Positions 52,398-61,257 of a stretch of 64,000 nucleotides of DNA are shown here, in pieces (the stretch's first letter is position 1; each line of letters starts with the position of its first letter). The notes below the pieces were generated by a model. It ran no database searches. It was not told the DNA's origin and saw only the letters and a program-made list of their open reading frames with translations. This DNA comes from Halosegnis longus (GTDB lineage: Archaea > Halobacteriota > Halobacteria > Halobacteriales > Haloarculaceae), in contig NZ_QKNW01000001.1 of assembly GCF_009663395.1 (NCBI RefSeq), forward strand, positions 372,001 to 436,000. The letters run 5' to 3'. The position numbers were made by a program, and so were the translations under genes.

Positions 52398-52407
52398 TCT
52401 TTCTTTT
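52398..52407 (+). terminator. Pyrimidine-rich terminator after the pilin gene
   Basis: TCTTTCTTTT-type tract 23-32 bases beyond the pilin stop; poly-T rich tracts terminate transcription in archaea. Confidence 0.45.
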
Positions 52408-52669
52408 GACGACCACGACGTTCAGGAGTCTCTGCTCCGTGTGTGGCTTGTACAGTTTGCGCTCACAGACACAGGAGCAGCAGCTACGTCGAGTTTGGAC
52501 ACGGGACGGCGAACAGCCGTCCCTGGGTTGGTCGCTGGACCAATGAACATACACGGTGTCGGGGACGCACCCGTCCGTGTAGCTACACCGATGTAGCGGA
52601 TCTCATTAAGCGTAGGGACTCCCTCACAACACTGAGCCGCAGTAGAATGCTCACGCTCTCGCCGACAGG
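52408..52669. other. Gene-free stretch between the pilin terminator and the LLM oxidoreductase
   Basis: No supported protein gene. The central part (52503-52588) is a run of inverted repeats listed separately; the 3' part (52590-52669) shows nothing I can name. Frames here are shadows with no start context. Confidence 0.6.
52503..52588. ncRNA. Candidate structured RNA or multi-hairpin element
   Basis: Consecutive inverted repeats: GGGACGGC (52503-52510) with GCCGTCCC (52516-52523) around GAACA; TTGGTC (52528-52533) with GACCAA (52538-52543) around GCTG; TACACGG (52550-52556) with CCGTGTA (52575-52581), containing GGTG/CACC inside; and the 12-base palindrome GTGTAGCTACAC (52577-52588), which competes with the previous stem. 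The density is far above chance in a short non-coding stretch. Strand and function are unknown: a small RNA, a regulatory leader or terminator are all open. Confidence 0.4.
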
Positions 52670-53704
52670 TTACGCCGGCCGCGGCGCGACGCCGACCGCC
52701 TCGGCGATGAGTTCGTGCGACCGGAGTTTCGTCTCGTGGTCGGGCGCAATCTGCTGGAGCATCACCTCCTCGGCACCGAGCCGGTCGGTGAGCTGGTCGA
52801 ACAGGCTCGCGAGCGTCTCGGGACTACCGGATATCGCACGCGGGAACTCGCCGTCATCGAGGGTCGGGGGGGTCGGCTCGGGGACGCCGCCGAGTTCGTC
52901 GATAGCCGCCTCGACGGTGGGTCGGGATCCGACCTCGCCGCGTTGTATCCGTTGATACGAGGCCTCGGCGACGGCGCGGTAGCGGGCGGCTTCCGCGTCG
53001 GTGTCGCCGGCAATCGCGTTGAGCGCGACCATCACCGTCGGCGAGTCGACGCCGACCGGCGAGTCGGACGGCTCGAAGTGCTCGCGGTAGGTCTGGCAGG
53101 CGCGCTCGCCGAAGCCCGGGCGGATGAATCCGGCAAAGCAGTAGGGCAAGCCGAGCTTGCCGGCGATTTCACCGCTCGACGGACTGGAGCCGAGCACCCA
53201 CGGTGCGGCCGTGCCGGTCCCCGACCGCGGGAGTTCGATGTCGCTGTACGGATGGTCGTCGGGGAACTGTTCGTACAGATGTGAGATGACGGCTTCGATT
53301 TTCTCGGTGTGGTCCTCGTTCGGGTTCTGGACGCGACGGCTCGTCTGGAGCGCCCGGTCGACCGCGGGCGAGCCGTTGGCCCGACCGAGTCCGGCGTCGA
53401 TGCGGCCGGGTGCGAGCGCGTCCAGCGTGGCGAACACCTCGGCCACCTTGTACGGGCTGTAGTGGTTGAGGAGGACGGCTCCGGAGCCGAGGCGAATCGA
53501 GTCGGTCGCGCCGGCGAGTCGGCCGAGTAACACCTCCGGCGTGGTGCCGGCGAGCGACTCGCCGCGGCCGTGGTGTTCTGCGACCCAGACACGCTCGAAG
53601 CCGAGGGACTCAGCGTGTCGTGCAGTTTCGACCGTGTTGGCGAAGGCGTCGGTCGCCGTGCCGTCACGGGGGACCGGCGAGAGGTCGACGAGCGAGAGGT
53701 TCAC
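52670..53704 (-). CDS. LLM-class flavin-dependent oxidoreductase
   Basis: A 344-aa luciferase-like TIM barrel. The N-terminus LSLVDLSPVP, VAEHHGRGESLAGTTPEVLL near 43-62, SIRLGSGAVLLNHYSPYKVA near 70-89, and the glycine-rich GLGRANGSP are typical of the bacterial-luciferase family, which uses FMN or F420. Residues YPVGVD-type loops near 210 set the substrate pocket. Substrate unknown. A minus-strand CTTTTATCT near 53724-53732 precedes ATG 53704 by 24-27 bases. It appears to be a single gene. Confidence 0.88.
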   Translation of the reverse strand: MNLSLVDLSPVPRDGTATDAFANTVETARHAESLGFERVWVAEHHGRGESLAGTTPEVLLGRLAGATDSIRLGSGAVLLNHYSPYKVAEVFATLDALAPGRIDAGLGRANGSPAVDRALQTSRRVQNPNEDHTEKIEAVISHLYEQFPDDHPYSDIELPRSGTGTAAPWVLGSSPSSGEIAGKLGLPYCFAGFIRPGFGERACQTYREHFEPSDSPVGVDSPTVMVALNAIAGDTDAEAARYRAVAEASYQRIQRGEVGSRPTVEAAIDELGGVPEPTPPTLDDGEFPRAISGSPETLASLFDQLTDRLGAEEVMLQQIAPDHETKLRSHELIAEAVGVAPRPA

Positions 53705-53765
53705 GATTATGCTTGGCGTGAGGAGATAAAAGCGCTTGTCCGGCGAGTCAGATGAGTCGGGGGAG

Positions 53766-53993
53766 TCAAGAGAGTGCCCGGCCGGCCGGAGAGACGACGT
53801 ACCACGTCCGCGGTTCGTTCCCGAGCTGGTGGACGAATCCGGAATCGACGAGCGCGTCGACGACGGCGTCGGGATTGTCGATACCGTTATTGGCAGCGGC
53901 GATGTGGAGGTCGGCGGCGGAACAGCCCGCAGGGTTCACACGTATTTCGCGGAGGAGCGCCAGGTGGGGGGTCGACAGCGACTGTTGGGACAT
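53766..53993 (-). CDS. Small winged-helix DNA-binding protein
   Basis: A 75-aa single winged helix: LSTPHLALLREIRVNPAGCS, recognition helix DAVVDALVDSGFVHQLG near 43-59, and a wing ending TWYVVSPAG. The fold resembles MarR/PadR-like haloarchaeal one-domain regulators. ATG 53993 lies 26 bases after a minus-strand TATATAC box, and a perfect 17-base palindrome overlaps that box, so autorepression is likely. Its neighbours (LLM oxidoreductase, PGF-CTERM protein) are the natural candidate targets. Confidence 0.65.
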   Translation of the reverse strand: MSQQSLSTPHLALLREIRVNPAGCSAADLHIAAANNGIDNPDAVVDALVDSGFVHQLGNEPRTWYVVSPAGRALS

Positions 53994-54022
53994 GATACAT
54001 GAATACGGGTGCTTTGAGTATA

Positions 54023-54039
54023 TAGCTACCCGGTAGCTA
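54023..54039. promoter_or_regulatory. Perfect palindrome over the winged-helix gene promoter
   Basis: TAGCTACC-C-GGTAGCTA, eight-base arms around one base. It overlaps the upstream edge of the minus-strand TATATAC box (about 54018-54025) of the winged-helix gene and sits 44 bases before the plus-strand TATA box of the next gene at 54080. It could control both directions. Confidence 0.65.
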
Positions 54040-54108
54040 CGGTCGGTTTCGACGGAGAAAAGCTGTCAGAGTAAAATACTTTATAATGAATCGCGTACAC
54101 CTGCGCGT

Positions 54109-54174
54109 ATGGGTACGACTGCTGTCCTGAATCTGACCCGCTCGACTCGCCGTGGGGTGGTCGGCTGTGCGTAG
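54109..54174 (+). CDS. Possible leaderless mini-ORF (21 aa) before the PGF-CTERM gene
   Basis: ATG 54109 is 26 bases after the centre of a TTTATAAT box (54080-54087), so it would be at the transcript 5' end. The peptide MGTTAVLNLTRSTRRGVVGCA ends at TAG 54172-54174, overlapping the GTG start (54167) of the next gene by eight bases. Coding is unproven; the placement suggests coupled re-initiation. Confidence 0.4.
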   Translation: MGTTAVLNLTRSTRRGVVGCA

Positions 54175-56077
54175 CCGACTGCTCGCGGTTGTCTTTGCTG
54201 CCCTCCTCATCGCGACGCCGATGGCCGGTGTCGCTGGTGCACAGGAGTCACAGGAAGACGGTCCCGAGTGGCCGACGCCGCCCGAGGCGGATAGCGCGTA
54301 CGTGACCGACGACGGCGACGTCGTCCTCGTGTACGAGCAAGAAACGGAATCCCCGACCGGCGGAACCGTCGAGACCGCGAACTTCGGGCTCGACGTGGGC
54401 GAGGGCGTTGCACACGCCCTGTTCGTCCAGAACATGACGAGCGCATCCGAGACGACCGGTGAGTTCACGACGGTGCTCGACCCGGACCGCATCGCCGCGA
54501 ACGGCTCGCTGGCGACGCCGTCGCCGGACGCGCTCTCGTCGTTCTCGCTGAACGCGGACCTCGTCCAGAGTGATACCGAGGCGAACGCCGACTTCTCGCT
54601 CGAGGCCGGTATCGACGAGAGCGCCGGCGTCGGCGGATTCGTCGAATCGGCCGACCTCGAAAACGAGCTGCGCGTCGGTCCGGACCGACTCACCGCCGAC
54701 GGTCAGCTCTCCTTCTCGACCGGCTTCGGTGCCGGCACGGAACAGAGCCAGTCGTTCACGGTGACGGAAGACGACAGCGGCTACACGCTCGATGCGGCCC
54801 AGAATCGGCCGGTGTACTCCTACTCGGTCGACAACTGGAACACCCGCAGTGCGGCCGAACAGACCATCACCCAGAACTACGGCTCGCTTGCGACCCAACT
54901 CGGCGGCGAGGCGTCCGTGACCCTGGAGTCGTACTCCTTCTCGAACGCGACGGACTCCTACGCCGACGGGATGCTCGACGTGGAGTTCACCGTCGAGTAC
55001 ACCGGCATCGACGACGGGCTCTCCGAGCAGGTCGCCACGATGCTCGCGTCCTCCGAGCAGTACGACCTGACCCAGTCCGAAGCCGAAACGGTCGGCGAGC
55101 AGATCGCCGAGATGCAGATCAACGAGGCCAGCGTCTCGACGAGTACCGGCGACGGAGCGAACGAGTACAGCTACAGCGCCGACGTTGAGAACTACGACGG
55201 CGCACTGCGTGCCTACTACACGGTGCTCCAGTCGGCGTCGATGCCGGCCGGCACCTCGCTGCCCGCCTCCTACAACGCGAGCTTCGAGCGAATCCAGCAG
55301 ACGCTCGACGCCCAACAGGAGTCCGGCATGGTCCAGACGTTCACCCTCGACGGCTCCGTCTCGCAGGCCGACAGCGGCACCGACGTGACGCTGAACGCCG
55401 GCTACGAGACCGAAAACTGGGAAGCGTACCGACAGGCGCTCGCCGACCGCGACATCGAACTCGCCAGCAGCGAGATGAGCCTCCAGGCCGGTCTCGACGG
55501 TGACGAAATCACCGCCGACGGCTCCGTGACCGTCCAGCAGGACGAACTCGTCTCGAACATGCTGAGTTCGGTGACGAGCACGACGGAGAACGGCTCCGAC
55601 GTGAGCCGGCTCGCACAGGCGTTCGAGGACGCCGGGTTCCAGCGTGCACGCACCGACATCTCCGTCAGCGACGGACAGGTCCAGATGGAAGCGGGTGCGT
55701 CGTTCCGCAACATGCAACAGCTCGCCTCGGTGTATCAGGAGCTGTCGGGCGCGGAGTCGCTCCCGTCCACCATCGTCGGTGAGCAAAACAGCTCCGACAG
55801 CTCAACCGTATACATGCGCCTGTCCGGTGCCGTCAGCGCCGACGCCACCGAGGAGGACGTGCGCGCGCTCGAACCCGTCGGCGAGGACACCGAAGTCAGC
55901 CTCGCGGGCGATCACGACCGCACGTTCCCGAGCGTCGACGTCGAGAACGCCTACGACTACCTGAACATCGACCGGTCGACGGGTACCGACACCAGCGAGG
56001 GCTCACAGCCCGGCTTCGGTGTCGCCGTCGCGCTGGTCGCACTCGCCGGCGCTGCCTTCCTCGCGCGCCGCGAGTAA
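54167..56077 (+). CDS. Large secreted PGF-CTERM surface protein of unknown function
   Basis: A 636-aa secreted protein. A Sec-type signal (VRSRLLAVVFAALLIATPMA, cleavage after AGVAGA) is followed by a Thr/Ser/Asn/Gln-rich beta repeat-like body with no Cys. The C-terminus is QPGFGVAVALVALAGAAFLA then RRE: the PGF-CTERM sorting signal for archaeosortase A processing and lipid attachment. Ten or so Asn-x-Ser/Thr sites suit N-glycosylation. GTG 54167 is chosen over GTG 54152; its start is overlapped by the 21-aa mini-ORF. The role may be adhesion or S-layer association; the body has no recognised domain. Confidence 0.75.
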   Translation: MRSRLLAVVFAALLIATPMAGVAGAQESQEDGPEWPTPPEADSAYVTDDGDVVLVYEQETESPTGGTVETANFGLDVGEGVAHALFVQNMTSASETTGEFTTVLDPDRIAANGSLATPSPDALSSFSLNADLVQSDTEANADFSLEAGIDESAGVGGFVESADLENELRVGPDRLTADGQLSFSTGFGAGTEQSQSFTVTEDDSGYTLDAAQNRPVYSYSVDNWNTRSAAEQTITQNYGSLATQLGGEASVTLESYSFSNATDSYADGMLDVEFTVEYTGIDDGLSEQVATMLASSEQYDLTQSEAETVGEQIAEMQINEASVSTSTGDGANEYSYSADVENYDGALRAYYTVLQSASMPAGTSLPASYNASFERIQQTLDAQQESGMVQTFTLDGSVSQADSGTDVTLNAGYETENWEAYRQALADRDIELASSEMSLQAGLDGDEITADGSVTVQQDELVSNMLSSVTSTTENGSDVSRLAQAFEDAGFQRARTDISVSDGQVQMEAGASFRNMQQLASVYQELSGAESLPSTIVGEQNSSDSSTVYMRLSGAVSADATEEDVRALEPVGEDTEVSLAGDHDRTFPSVDVENAYDYLNIDRSTGTDTSEGSQPGFGVAVALVALAGAAFLARRE

Positions 56078-56089
56078 CCAACAGGTTCG

Positions 56090-56100
56090 GTCTTTCTTTC
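56090..56100 (+). terminator. Pyrimidine-rich terminator after the PGF-CTERM gene
   Basis: GTCTTTCTTTC tract 13-23 bases after the stop codon, a typical haloarchaeal termination signal. Confidence 0.4.
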
Positions 56101-56162
56101 GACTGCGTTCAGTTGCCGACAGCCGTCGCTCTCGCGTCGAAAACAAGCGGAAAACGGCGAGA

Positions 56163-57914
56163 CTACCGCTTCGCGCCCGGATTCGTCACGGCACCGTTGG
56201 CCGCGGAACCGAACGTCTGGCCGTACTTCGCGAGCACGCCGGTCGTGTAGTTCGGTTCCGGCTGGTCGCGCTCGTCGAGGCGTCGTTCGAGTTCCTCGTC
56301 CGAGAGGTCCACCTCCATCGTGCGGTCGTCCACGTCGATACGGACCACGTCACCGTCTTCGAGCGCGCCGATCGGCCCGCCGACGTAGGCTTCGGGGGCG
56401 ACGTGCCCAATCATCGGGCCGCGCGTGGCTCCCGAGAAGCGCCCGTCAGTGAGCAGGGCCACGTCGTCCTCGTGGCCGGCCCCGACGACCGCCGCCGTCA
56501 CGCCGAGCATCTCGCGCATCCCGGGACCGCCCTGCGGCCCTTCGTTGCGGATGGCGAGCACGTCGCCCGACTCGATGTGCCCCTCCTGCACGTATGCCAT
56601 CGCGTCCTCTTCGTTCTCGAAGACGCGAACCGGTCCCTCGTGGTACCACTTGTCCTCGCCGGTCACTTTCAGGACCGCGCCGTCGGGCGCGAGGTTGCCG
56701 GTGAGAATCTTGATTGCGCCCTCCTCGTGGAACGGGTCGTCGACGGGCGCGAGGAAGTCCTCGTCGATGTCCGCGTCGGCGGGAAGGTGACCGCTGGCTT
56801 CGAGTTCGGCCAACTCCTCGCTGATGGTGTTACCGGTGACTGTCGCGGCGTCGCCGTCCATGTAGCCGCCCTCGACGAGCCGGCGAACGACGACCGGAAT
56901 CCCGCCGACCTCGTGGAGGTCGTTCATGACGCGGGTGCCGCCGGGCTGGAGGTTCGCAATCTTGGGCGTTCGCTTCGAGATCTCGTCGAACTCCTCGATG
57001 GAGAGGTCGATGCCGGCCTCGGCCGCGAGCGCGAGCAGGTGGAGCACGGCGTTGGTGGAGCCGCCGACGGCGACCTGCAGGGCGATGGCGTTCTCGAAGC
57101 TCGTCTTCGTGAGGATATCCGAGGGTTTGCGGTCGGCTTCGACACACTCCAAGACGAGTTCGCCCGCGCGCTCTGCGGTCTGGTAGCGTTCCGGGGCCTC
57201 TGCGGGCGGCGAGGCAGACCCGAGCGGGGCGAGTCCGAGCGCCTCCGAGATGGACGCCATCGTGTTGGCGGTGAACATCCCACCACAGGAGCCGGCACCC
57301 GGACAGGCGTCGTGTTCCATCTCCACGAGTTCGTCTTCCGTCATCTCGCCGGAGGCGACCGCGCCGACCCCCTCGAAGACGTTCTGGACGGTTATCTCGC
57401 GGCCCTCGTGGTTGCCGGGCATGATGGAGCCGCCGTACAGAAAGACGGAGGGGAGGTCGGTCCGGATGGCGGCCATCATCATCCCCGGGAGGTTCTTGTC
57501 ACAGCCGGCGACGGTGACCAGTGCGTCCATGCGCTCGCCGAAGGAGACGAGTTCGACGGAGTCGGCGATGACCTCACGTGAGATGAGTGAGGCCTTCATA
57601 CCCTCCGTCCCCATGGAGATGGCGTCGGAAATGGTGATGGTGCCGAACTCGATCGGCATCCCGCCGTTGGCGTCCACGCCGTCGAGGGCGGCCGTCGCCA
57701 CGTCGTCGAGGTGGACGTTACACGGGGTGATGTCGGCCGCGGGATTCGCGACCCCGACCATCGGGCTGGCGAGGTCGTCGTCGTCGAACCCCATCGCGCG
57801 GAACATCGCGCGGTGTGGGGCGCGTTCGGCCCCTTCGGTCACCTCACGCGACCGGAGGTCGGCGTCCTTCTCGGGGATGTCGGGTGTCTGCTCTGGCGGC
57901 TCCTGCTGGCTCAT
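56163..57914 (-). CDS. ilvD: Dihydroxy-acid dehydratase
   Basis: A 583-aa IlvD/Edd enzyme that dehydrates dihydroxyisovalerate and its homologue in valine, leucine and isoleucine synthesis. The iron-sulfur Cys are in [13 protein letters not shown] near 125 and [13 protein letters not shown] near 195, and the catalytic-loop [10 protein letters not shown] and [14 protein letters not shown] are intact. Start ATG 57914 ([12 protein letters not shown]); the frame runs far upstream to 58829 as antisense of the aldo/keto reductase. A minus-strand CTTATC near 57937-57942 is 26 bases before the start. No other ilv gene is near. Confidence 0.95.
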   Translation of the reverse strand: MSQQEPPEQTPDIPEKDADLRSREVTEGAERAPHRAMFRAMGFDDDDLASPMVGVANPAADITPCNVHLDDVATAALDGVDANGGMPIEFGTITISDAISMGTEGMKASLISREVIADSVELVSFGERMDALVTVAGCDKNLPGMMMAAIRTDLPSVFLYGGSIMPGNHEGREITVQNVFEGVGAVASGEMTEDELVEMEHDACPGAGSCGGMFTANTMASISEALGLAPLGSASPPAEAPERYQTAERAGELVLECVEADRKPSDILTKTSFENAIALQVAVGGSTNAVLHLLALAAEAGIDLSIEEFDEISKRTPKIANLQPGGTRVMNDLHEVGGIPVVVRRLVEGGYMDGDAATVTGNTISEELAELEASGHLPADADIDEDFLAPVDDPFHEEGAIKILTGNLAPDGAVLKVTGEDKWYHEGPVRVFENEEDAMAYVQEGHIESGDVLAIRNEGPQGGPGMREMLGVTAAVVGAGHEDDVALLTDGRFSGATRGPMIGHVAPEAYVGGPIGALEDGDVVRIDVDDRTMEVDLSDEELERRLDERDQPEPNYTTGVLAKYGQTFGSAANGAVTNPGAKR

Positions 57915-58019
57915 AGTAGCCGCTTGCGTTGGACAGGGATAAGGATGCACGCCCGCACAGATGTTGCAGCCACACGCCCCCGCCCACAGGTCTATTCGCG
58001 TGCCGCCCGTATCCGAGGT

Positions 58020-58841
58020 ATGGACCAGACGACACTCACGGTCGGTGGAACGGAGGTGCCGGCGCTCGGCTTCGGCACGTGGCGGCTCACGGGCGAGACC
58101 TGCTATACGGCCGTCAGGGACGCGCTCGACGTGGGGTACCGCCACCTCGACACCGCACAGGCGTACGGCAACGAGCGACAGGTCGGCGATGCACTCGCCG
58201 ACAGCGACGTGGACCGAGAAGACGTGTTCGTCACGACGAAGCTCAACGTCGGCAACCGCGAGTACGAGGACGTACTGCGAACGACCGAGGAGTCGCTCGC
58301 CCGGCTCGGGCTCTCGACGCTCGATTTGCTGCTCATCCACAATCCGGCCCAGCGCACGCCGGTCGAGGAGACGCTCGACGCGATGTGTGGCCTCGTCGCC
58401 GACGGGAAGGTGCGACACATCGGCGTCTCCAACTTCAACATCGACCGGCTCGACCGCGCCCGCCAGCACGCAACGGAGCCGATTTTCACGAATCAGGTGC
58501 AGTTCAGCCCCTACTGGCCACAGAGCGGGATGCAGGACTACTGTGACATCCACGACGTGCTGTTGACCGCTTACTCGCCGCTCGGCCACGGTGCCGTCCT
58601 CGATGACCCCGTACTCGCCGAGGTCGGGGCACGCTACGACAAGTCGGCCGTGCAGGTCGCGCTCCGGTGGCTCCTCCAGCAGGGGGTCGCAACGATTCCG
58701 AAGGCGACGAGTCGCGAACACATCGAGGCGAACTTCGACGTGTTCGACTTCGAACTCACGCCCGCGGAGATGGAGACCGTGCGCCAGCCGTCGCGCGGCC
58801 GCGCGCTCAAGGGGTTCGTCCGGGGCCACCTTCCGGGATGA
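58020..58841 (+). CDS. Aldo/keto reductase
   Basis: A 273-aa AKR barrel with the tetrad Asp and Tyr in [13 protein letters not shown] near 42-54, Lys in VTTKLN near 76, and His in LLIHNPAQR near 107. The VSNFNIDRL and [10 protein letters not shown] blocks at 137 and 240 bind the nicotinamide cofactor, favouring NADPH. It is similar in order to the AKR half of the fusion at 22170. ATG 58020 follows a weak TATA-like TCTATTC by about 28 bases. Substrate unknown. Confidence 0.9.
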   Translation: MDQTTLTVGGTEVPALGFGTWRLTGETCYTAVRDALDVGYRHLDTAQAYGNERQVGDALADSDVDREDVFVTTKLNVGNREYEDVLRTTEESLARLGLSTLDLLLIHNPAQRTPVEETLDAMCGLVADGKVRHIGVSNFNIDRLDRARQHATEPIFTNQVQFSPYWPQSGMQDYCDIHDVLLTAYSPLGHGAVLDDPVLAEVGARYDKSAVQVALRWLLQQGVATIPKATSREHIEANFDVFDFELTPAEMETVRQPSRGRALKGFVRGHLPG

Positions 58842-58870
58842 CTTAACTCTGCGCGTGACGTACCGTTGGT

Positions 58871-59551
58871 ATGATGAAACAGCTTCGCGAAGGCGTCTGG
58901 CAGATCGAGTGCAGCGGCGTCAACGCGTATCTGGCCGACGACGGCGGGACGCTGACGCTCATCGACGCGGGGACGCCCCGCGACGAGCCGACGATTCGGG
59001 CCGCAGTGACGGATGCCGGCTACGCGCTCGCGGATATCGAGCGCGTGCTCATCACACACTACGACGTGGACCACGTCGGCGCGCTCGCCGCGCTCGAGTT
59101 GGACGCGGACATCTACATCGGGGCGGGCGACCGCGGCTTCTTAGTCGGCGACGAGAAGCCGCCGTTCGGGAATCTAAAGGGTGCACTCCAGCGCGTCACC
59201 GGCACGGTCACCACCCCACCGACCGGTGAGGTGACCGGCGTCGCGGACGGCGACACGGTCGGCTCCTTCACCGTCTACTACACGCCCGGCCACACGCCCG
59301 GTCACGTCGCGTACGTGAGCGAGGACCTCTCCGTGGCGTTCGTCGGCGACCTCGTGCGCGAGAGCGACGGCGACCTCGGCCCCTCGCCCAAGCCGATGAG
59401 CTACGACACCGAGCGCGTCCGCGACTCCATCGAGTATCTGGCCGACGCGGAACCCGCCGTCGAGGTGTTGGCGATGGGCCACGGCGTCCCGTTCGTCCGC
59501 GACGGTGCCGTTCGCCTCGCCGAGTTGGGCGAGCGCATCGCCCGTCTGTAG
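58871..59551 (+). CDS. Metallo-beta-lactamase-fold hydrolase
   Basis: A 226-aa MBL-fold protein. The metal motif is [15 protein letters not shown] near 58-72 (His, Asp, His, with Tyr in place of the usual second His), later His in [12 protein letters not shown] near 140, Asp in [10 protein letters not shown] near 160, and a terminal GHGVPF near 203. The start is MMKQL or MKQL; ATG 58871 is kept. A TATA-like CTTAACTC (58843-58850) is 25 bases upstream. It likely hydrolyses a thioester or phosphoester; glyoxalase-II-like annotation would be a guess. Confidence 0.85.
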   Translation: MMKQLREGVWQIECSGVNAYLADDGGTLTLIDAGTPRDEPTIRAAVTDAGYALADIERVLITHYDVDHVGALAALELDADIYIGAGDRGFLVGDEKPPFGNLKGALQRVTGTVTTPPTGEVTGVADGDTVGSFTVYYTPGHTPGHVAYVSEDLSVAFVGDLVRESDGDLGPSPKPMSYDTERVRDSIEYLADAEPAVEVLAMGHGVPFVRDGAVRLAELGERIARL

Positions 59552-59597
59552 CCGATTCGCCCGTGCGTTTTTGCGGCTGTCACCCCTATCTTTGGGC

Positions 59598-59972
59598 ATG
59601 AGCCGGAGCCATCCTGCCCCCACCGGCTGGAGCGAAATCGAACAGCCGCCGGGGATTGTCGAGAAGTACAATCCGCGCGACCCGACGCTGTTCGAGTACG
59701 ACGGCGCGGAGCCGATTGCCGTCCACGTGCTCCCGGAGACACAGAACGTCCACGACCGCGAGGAGCGGTGGCGCGTTGGTCTCGTTCACGGCGGAAAGAC
59801 GAACTTCGAGGGTGCCGAGCCGATTCGGACCGGCATCGCCGACCGTAGCGGTGCCTTGGCGGTGGCCGAGGAGTTCATGACCGGCTACGAGTCGCGCGTC
59901 CAGTCGGGCGAGCAGACGCTCGACGCGCTGCTTACGGCGTGTTGTGAGCCGGCGGTCGAGCGCGTCGAGTAA
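59598..59972 (+). CDS. Haloarchaeal protein of unknown function (124 aa)
   Basis: A 124-aa acidic soluble protein beginning MSRSHPAPTGWSEIEQPPGI. It has a beta-rich middle (IAVHVLPETQNVHDREERW) and a C-terminal helix with two Cys (LLTACCEPAVERVE). I do not recognise the family. Good acidic composition, a T-rich GTTTTTG about 27 bases upstream and a clean ATG support it as real. It converges directly with the gene at 59973. Confidence 0.6.
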   Translation: MSRSHPAPTGWSEIEQPPGIVEKYNPRDPTLFEYDGAEPIAVHVLPETQNVHDREERWRVGLVHGGKTNFEGAEPIRTGIADRSGALAVAEEFMTGYESRVQSGEQTLDALLTACCEPAVERVE

Positions 59973-60299
59973 TCAGGCCGCGGCGACCTCTTCTGCGACG
60001 AAGTCCGGGTCCATCAGCTTCGGGTCGAGGATGTGGCCGGCCTGTCCGCGCGCGAAGTCGGGCAGCGAGCCTTCGGCGTAGACGACGACCCGAACGTCGG
60101 GGTTCAGCTCCTTCGCGACGGGAATCGAGGTTGCGAGTCGCATCTCGGTGACGACGAGCACGTCCGCCTCGGCGATGCCGGCGGCTTCGAGCGCGTCGCG
60201 GTTTGCGGTGCCGGCGGCGGTCGTCACGTCGACACCCTCCGTCGCGAGCGCGTCGCCGAGACGCGACACGTCGTTGCCGGCGATAACAGCGCGGGTCAT
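59973..60299 (-). CDS. Small Rossmann-like protein of unknown function (DUF7126-like)
   Basis: A 108-aa alpha/beta protein: strand-helix alternation in RAVIAGNDVSRLGDALATEG, ADVLVVTEMRLATSIPVA and VRVVVYAEGSLPDF suggests a single Rossmann or response-regulator-like domain without a glycine-rich nucleotide loop. It reads on the same strand as guaAb and pyrG, 40 bases after guaAb. Family members in haloarchaea sit in this neighbourhood, from memory. A TATA-like CTTATC near 60324-60329 gives it its own promoter. Confidence 0.6.
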   Translation of the reverse strand: MTRAVIAGNDVSRLGDALATEGVDVTTAAGTANRDALEAAGIAEADVLVVTEMRLATSIPVAKELNPDVRVVVYAEGSLPDFARGQAGHILDPKLMDPDFVAEEVAAA

Positions 60300-60339
60300 A
60301 CACGTGCGTTCGCGCTGACGGTGATAAGCTTGTTCTGTC

Positions 60340-61257
60340 CTACTCGTACTCGATGGTCGCGGGCGGCTTGTGGGTCACGTCGTAGACGACCCGCGAGACG
60401 TTGTCGAGCGTTCCGGTAATCCGCGACTGGATGCGCTGGAGCGTCTGCCAGTCGAGCTCCTGTGCGCGGGCGGTCATTCCGTCGCGGGATTCGACGGACC
60501 GAACGGCGACGACCCAGCCGTGGACGCGGTTGTCACCCTTCACGCCCGTGGCCTTCCCGATGACGGCCGCAAAGGCCTGCCACGGCTCGTGTTCTGCCGT
60601 CTCCTCTTCGACGACGTGACACGACTCGCGGGCGACCTCCACCTTCTCTGCTGTCACCTCACCGACGATGCGGACGGCGAGTCCCGGGCCGGGGAACGGC
60701 ATCCGCTCGGAGATGATTTCCTCCAGTTCGAGCGCGCGGGCGACCTCGCGCACCTCGTCCTTGTAGAGGTCGCGACACGGCTCGACGATGCCGTCGAAGT
60801 CGACGACCTCGGGGAGTCCGCCCACGTTGTGGTGGGATTTGATGTTCCCCTCGGACTCGATGCGGTCTGGGTAGATGGTCCCCTGCACGAGATAGCGGGC
60901 GTCGGCCTCCCGTGCTTCGCGCTCGAACTCGCGGATGAACTGCTCGCCGATGACGTGGCGCTTCTCCTCGGGGTCAGTCACGCCTTCGAGCGCGGTGAGA
61001 AAGCGGTCGCGCGCGTCGACGACGCGAAGCCCGTCCATGAACGCGAACGTCTCGCGAATCTCCTCGGTCTCGCCTTTTCGCATCAGGCCGGTGTCAACGT
61101 AGACGGCGGTCAGGTGGTCGCCGATTGCCTCGTGGGTGAGCGCGGCGGCCACGGAGGAGTCGACGCCGCCCGAAAGCGCGATGATGGCCTCCTCGTCGCC
61201 GACGGCCTCCTGGATCTCGGCTTTCGCCTCGGGGATGAACGACTCGACATCGACCAT
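60340..61257 (-). CDS. guaAb: GMP synthase subunit B (ATP pyrophosphatase)
   Basis: A 305-aa PP-loop ATPase and dimerisation domain that aminates XMP to GMP. The PP-loop is [16 protein letters not shown] near 25-40, and the C-terminal [15 protein letters not shown] to PPATIEYE is the GMP synthetase domain. As in most archaea the glutaminase subunit A is a separate gene and is not in this window. Its start ATG 61257 shares a base with the pyrG stop, so the two are co-translated. Confidence 0.95.
   Translation of the reverse strand: MVDVESFIPEAKAEIQEAVGDEEAIIALSGGVDSSVAAALTHEAIGDHLTAVYVDTGLMRKGETEEIRETFAFMDGLRVVDARDRFLTALEGVTDPEEKRHVIGEQFIREFEREAREADARYLVQGTIYPDRIESEGNIKSHHNVGGLPEVVDFDGIVEPCRDLYKDEVREVARALELEEIISERMPFPGPGLAVRIVGEVTAEKVEVARESCHVVEEETAEHEPWQAFAAVIGKATGVKGDNRVHGWVVAVRSVESRDGMTARAQELDWQTLQRIQSRITGTLDNVSRVVYDVTHKPPATIEYE

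Noticed and set aside
57915-58829. N-terminal extension of the ilvD frame by about 300 codons
   Set aside because: It lies antisense to the aldo/keto reductase; IlvD homology begins at ATG 57914, which also has a well-placed TATA element.
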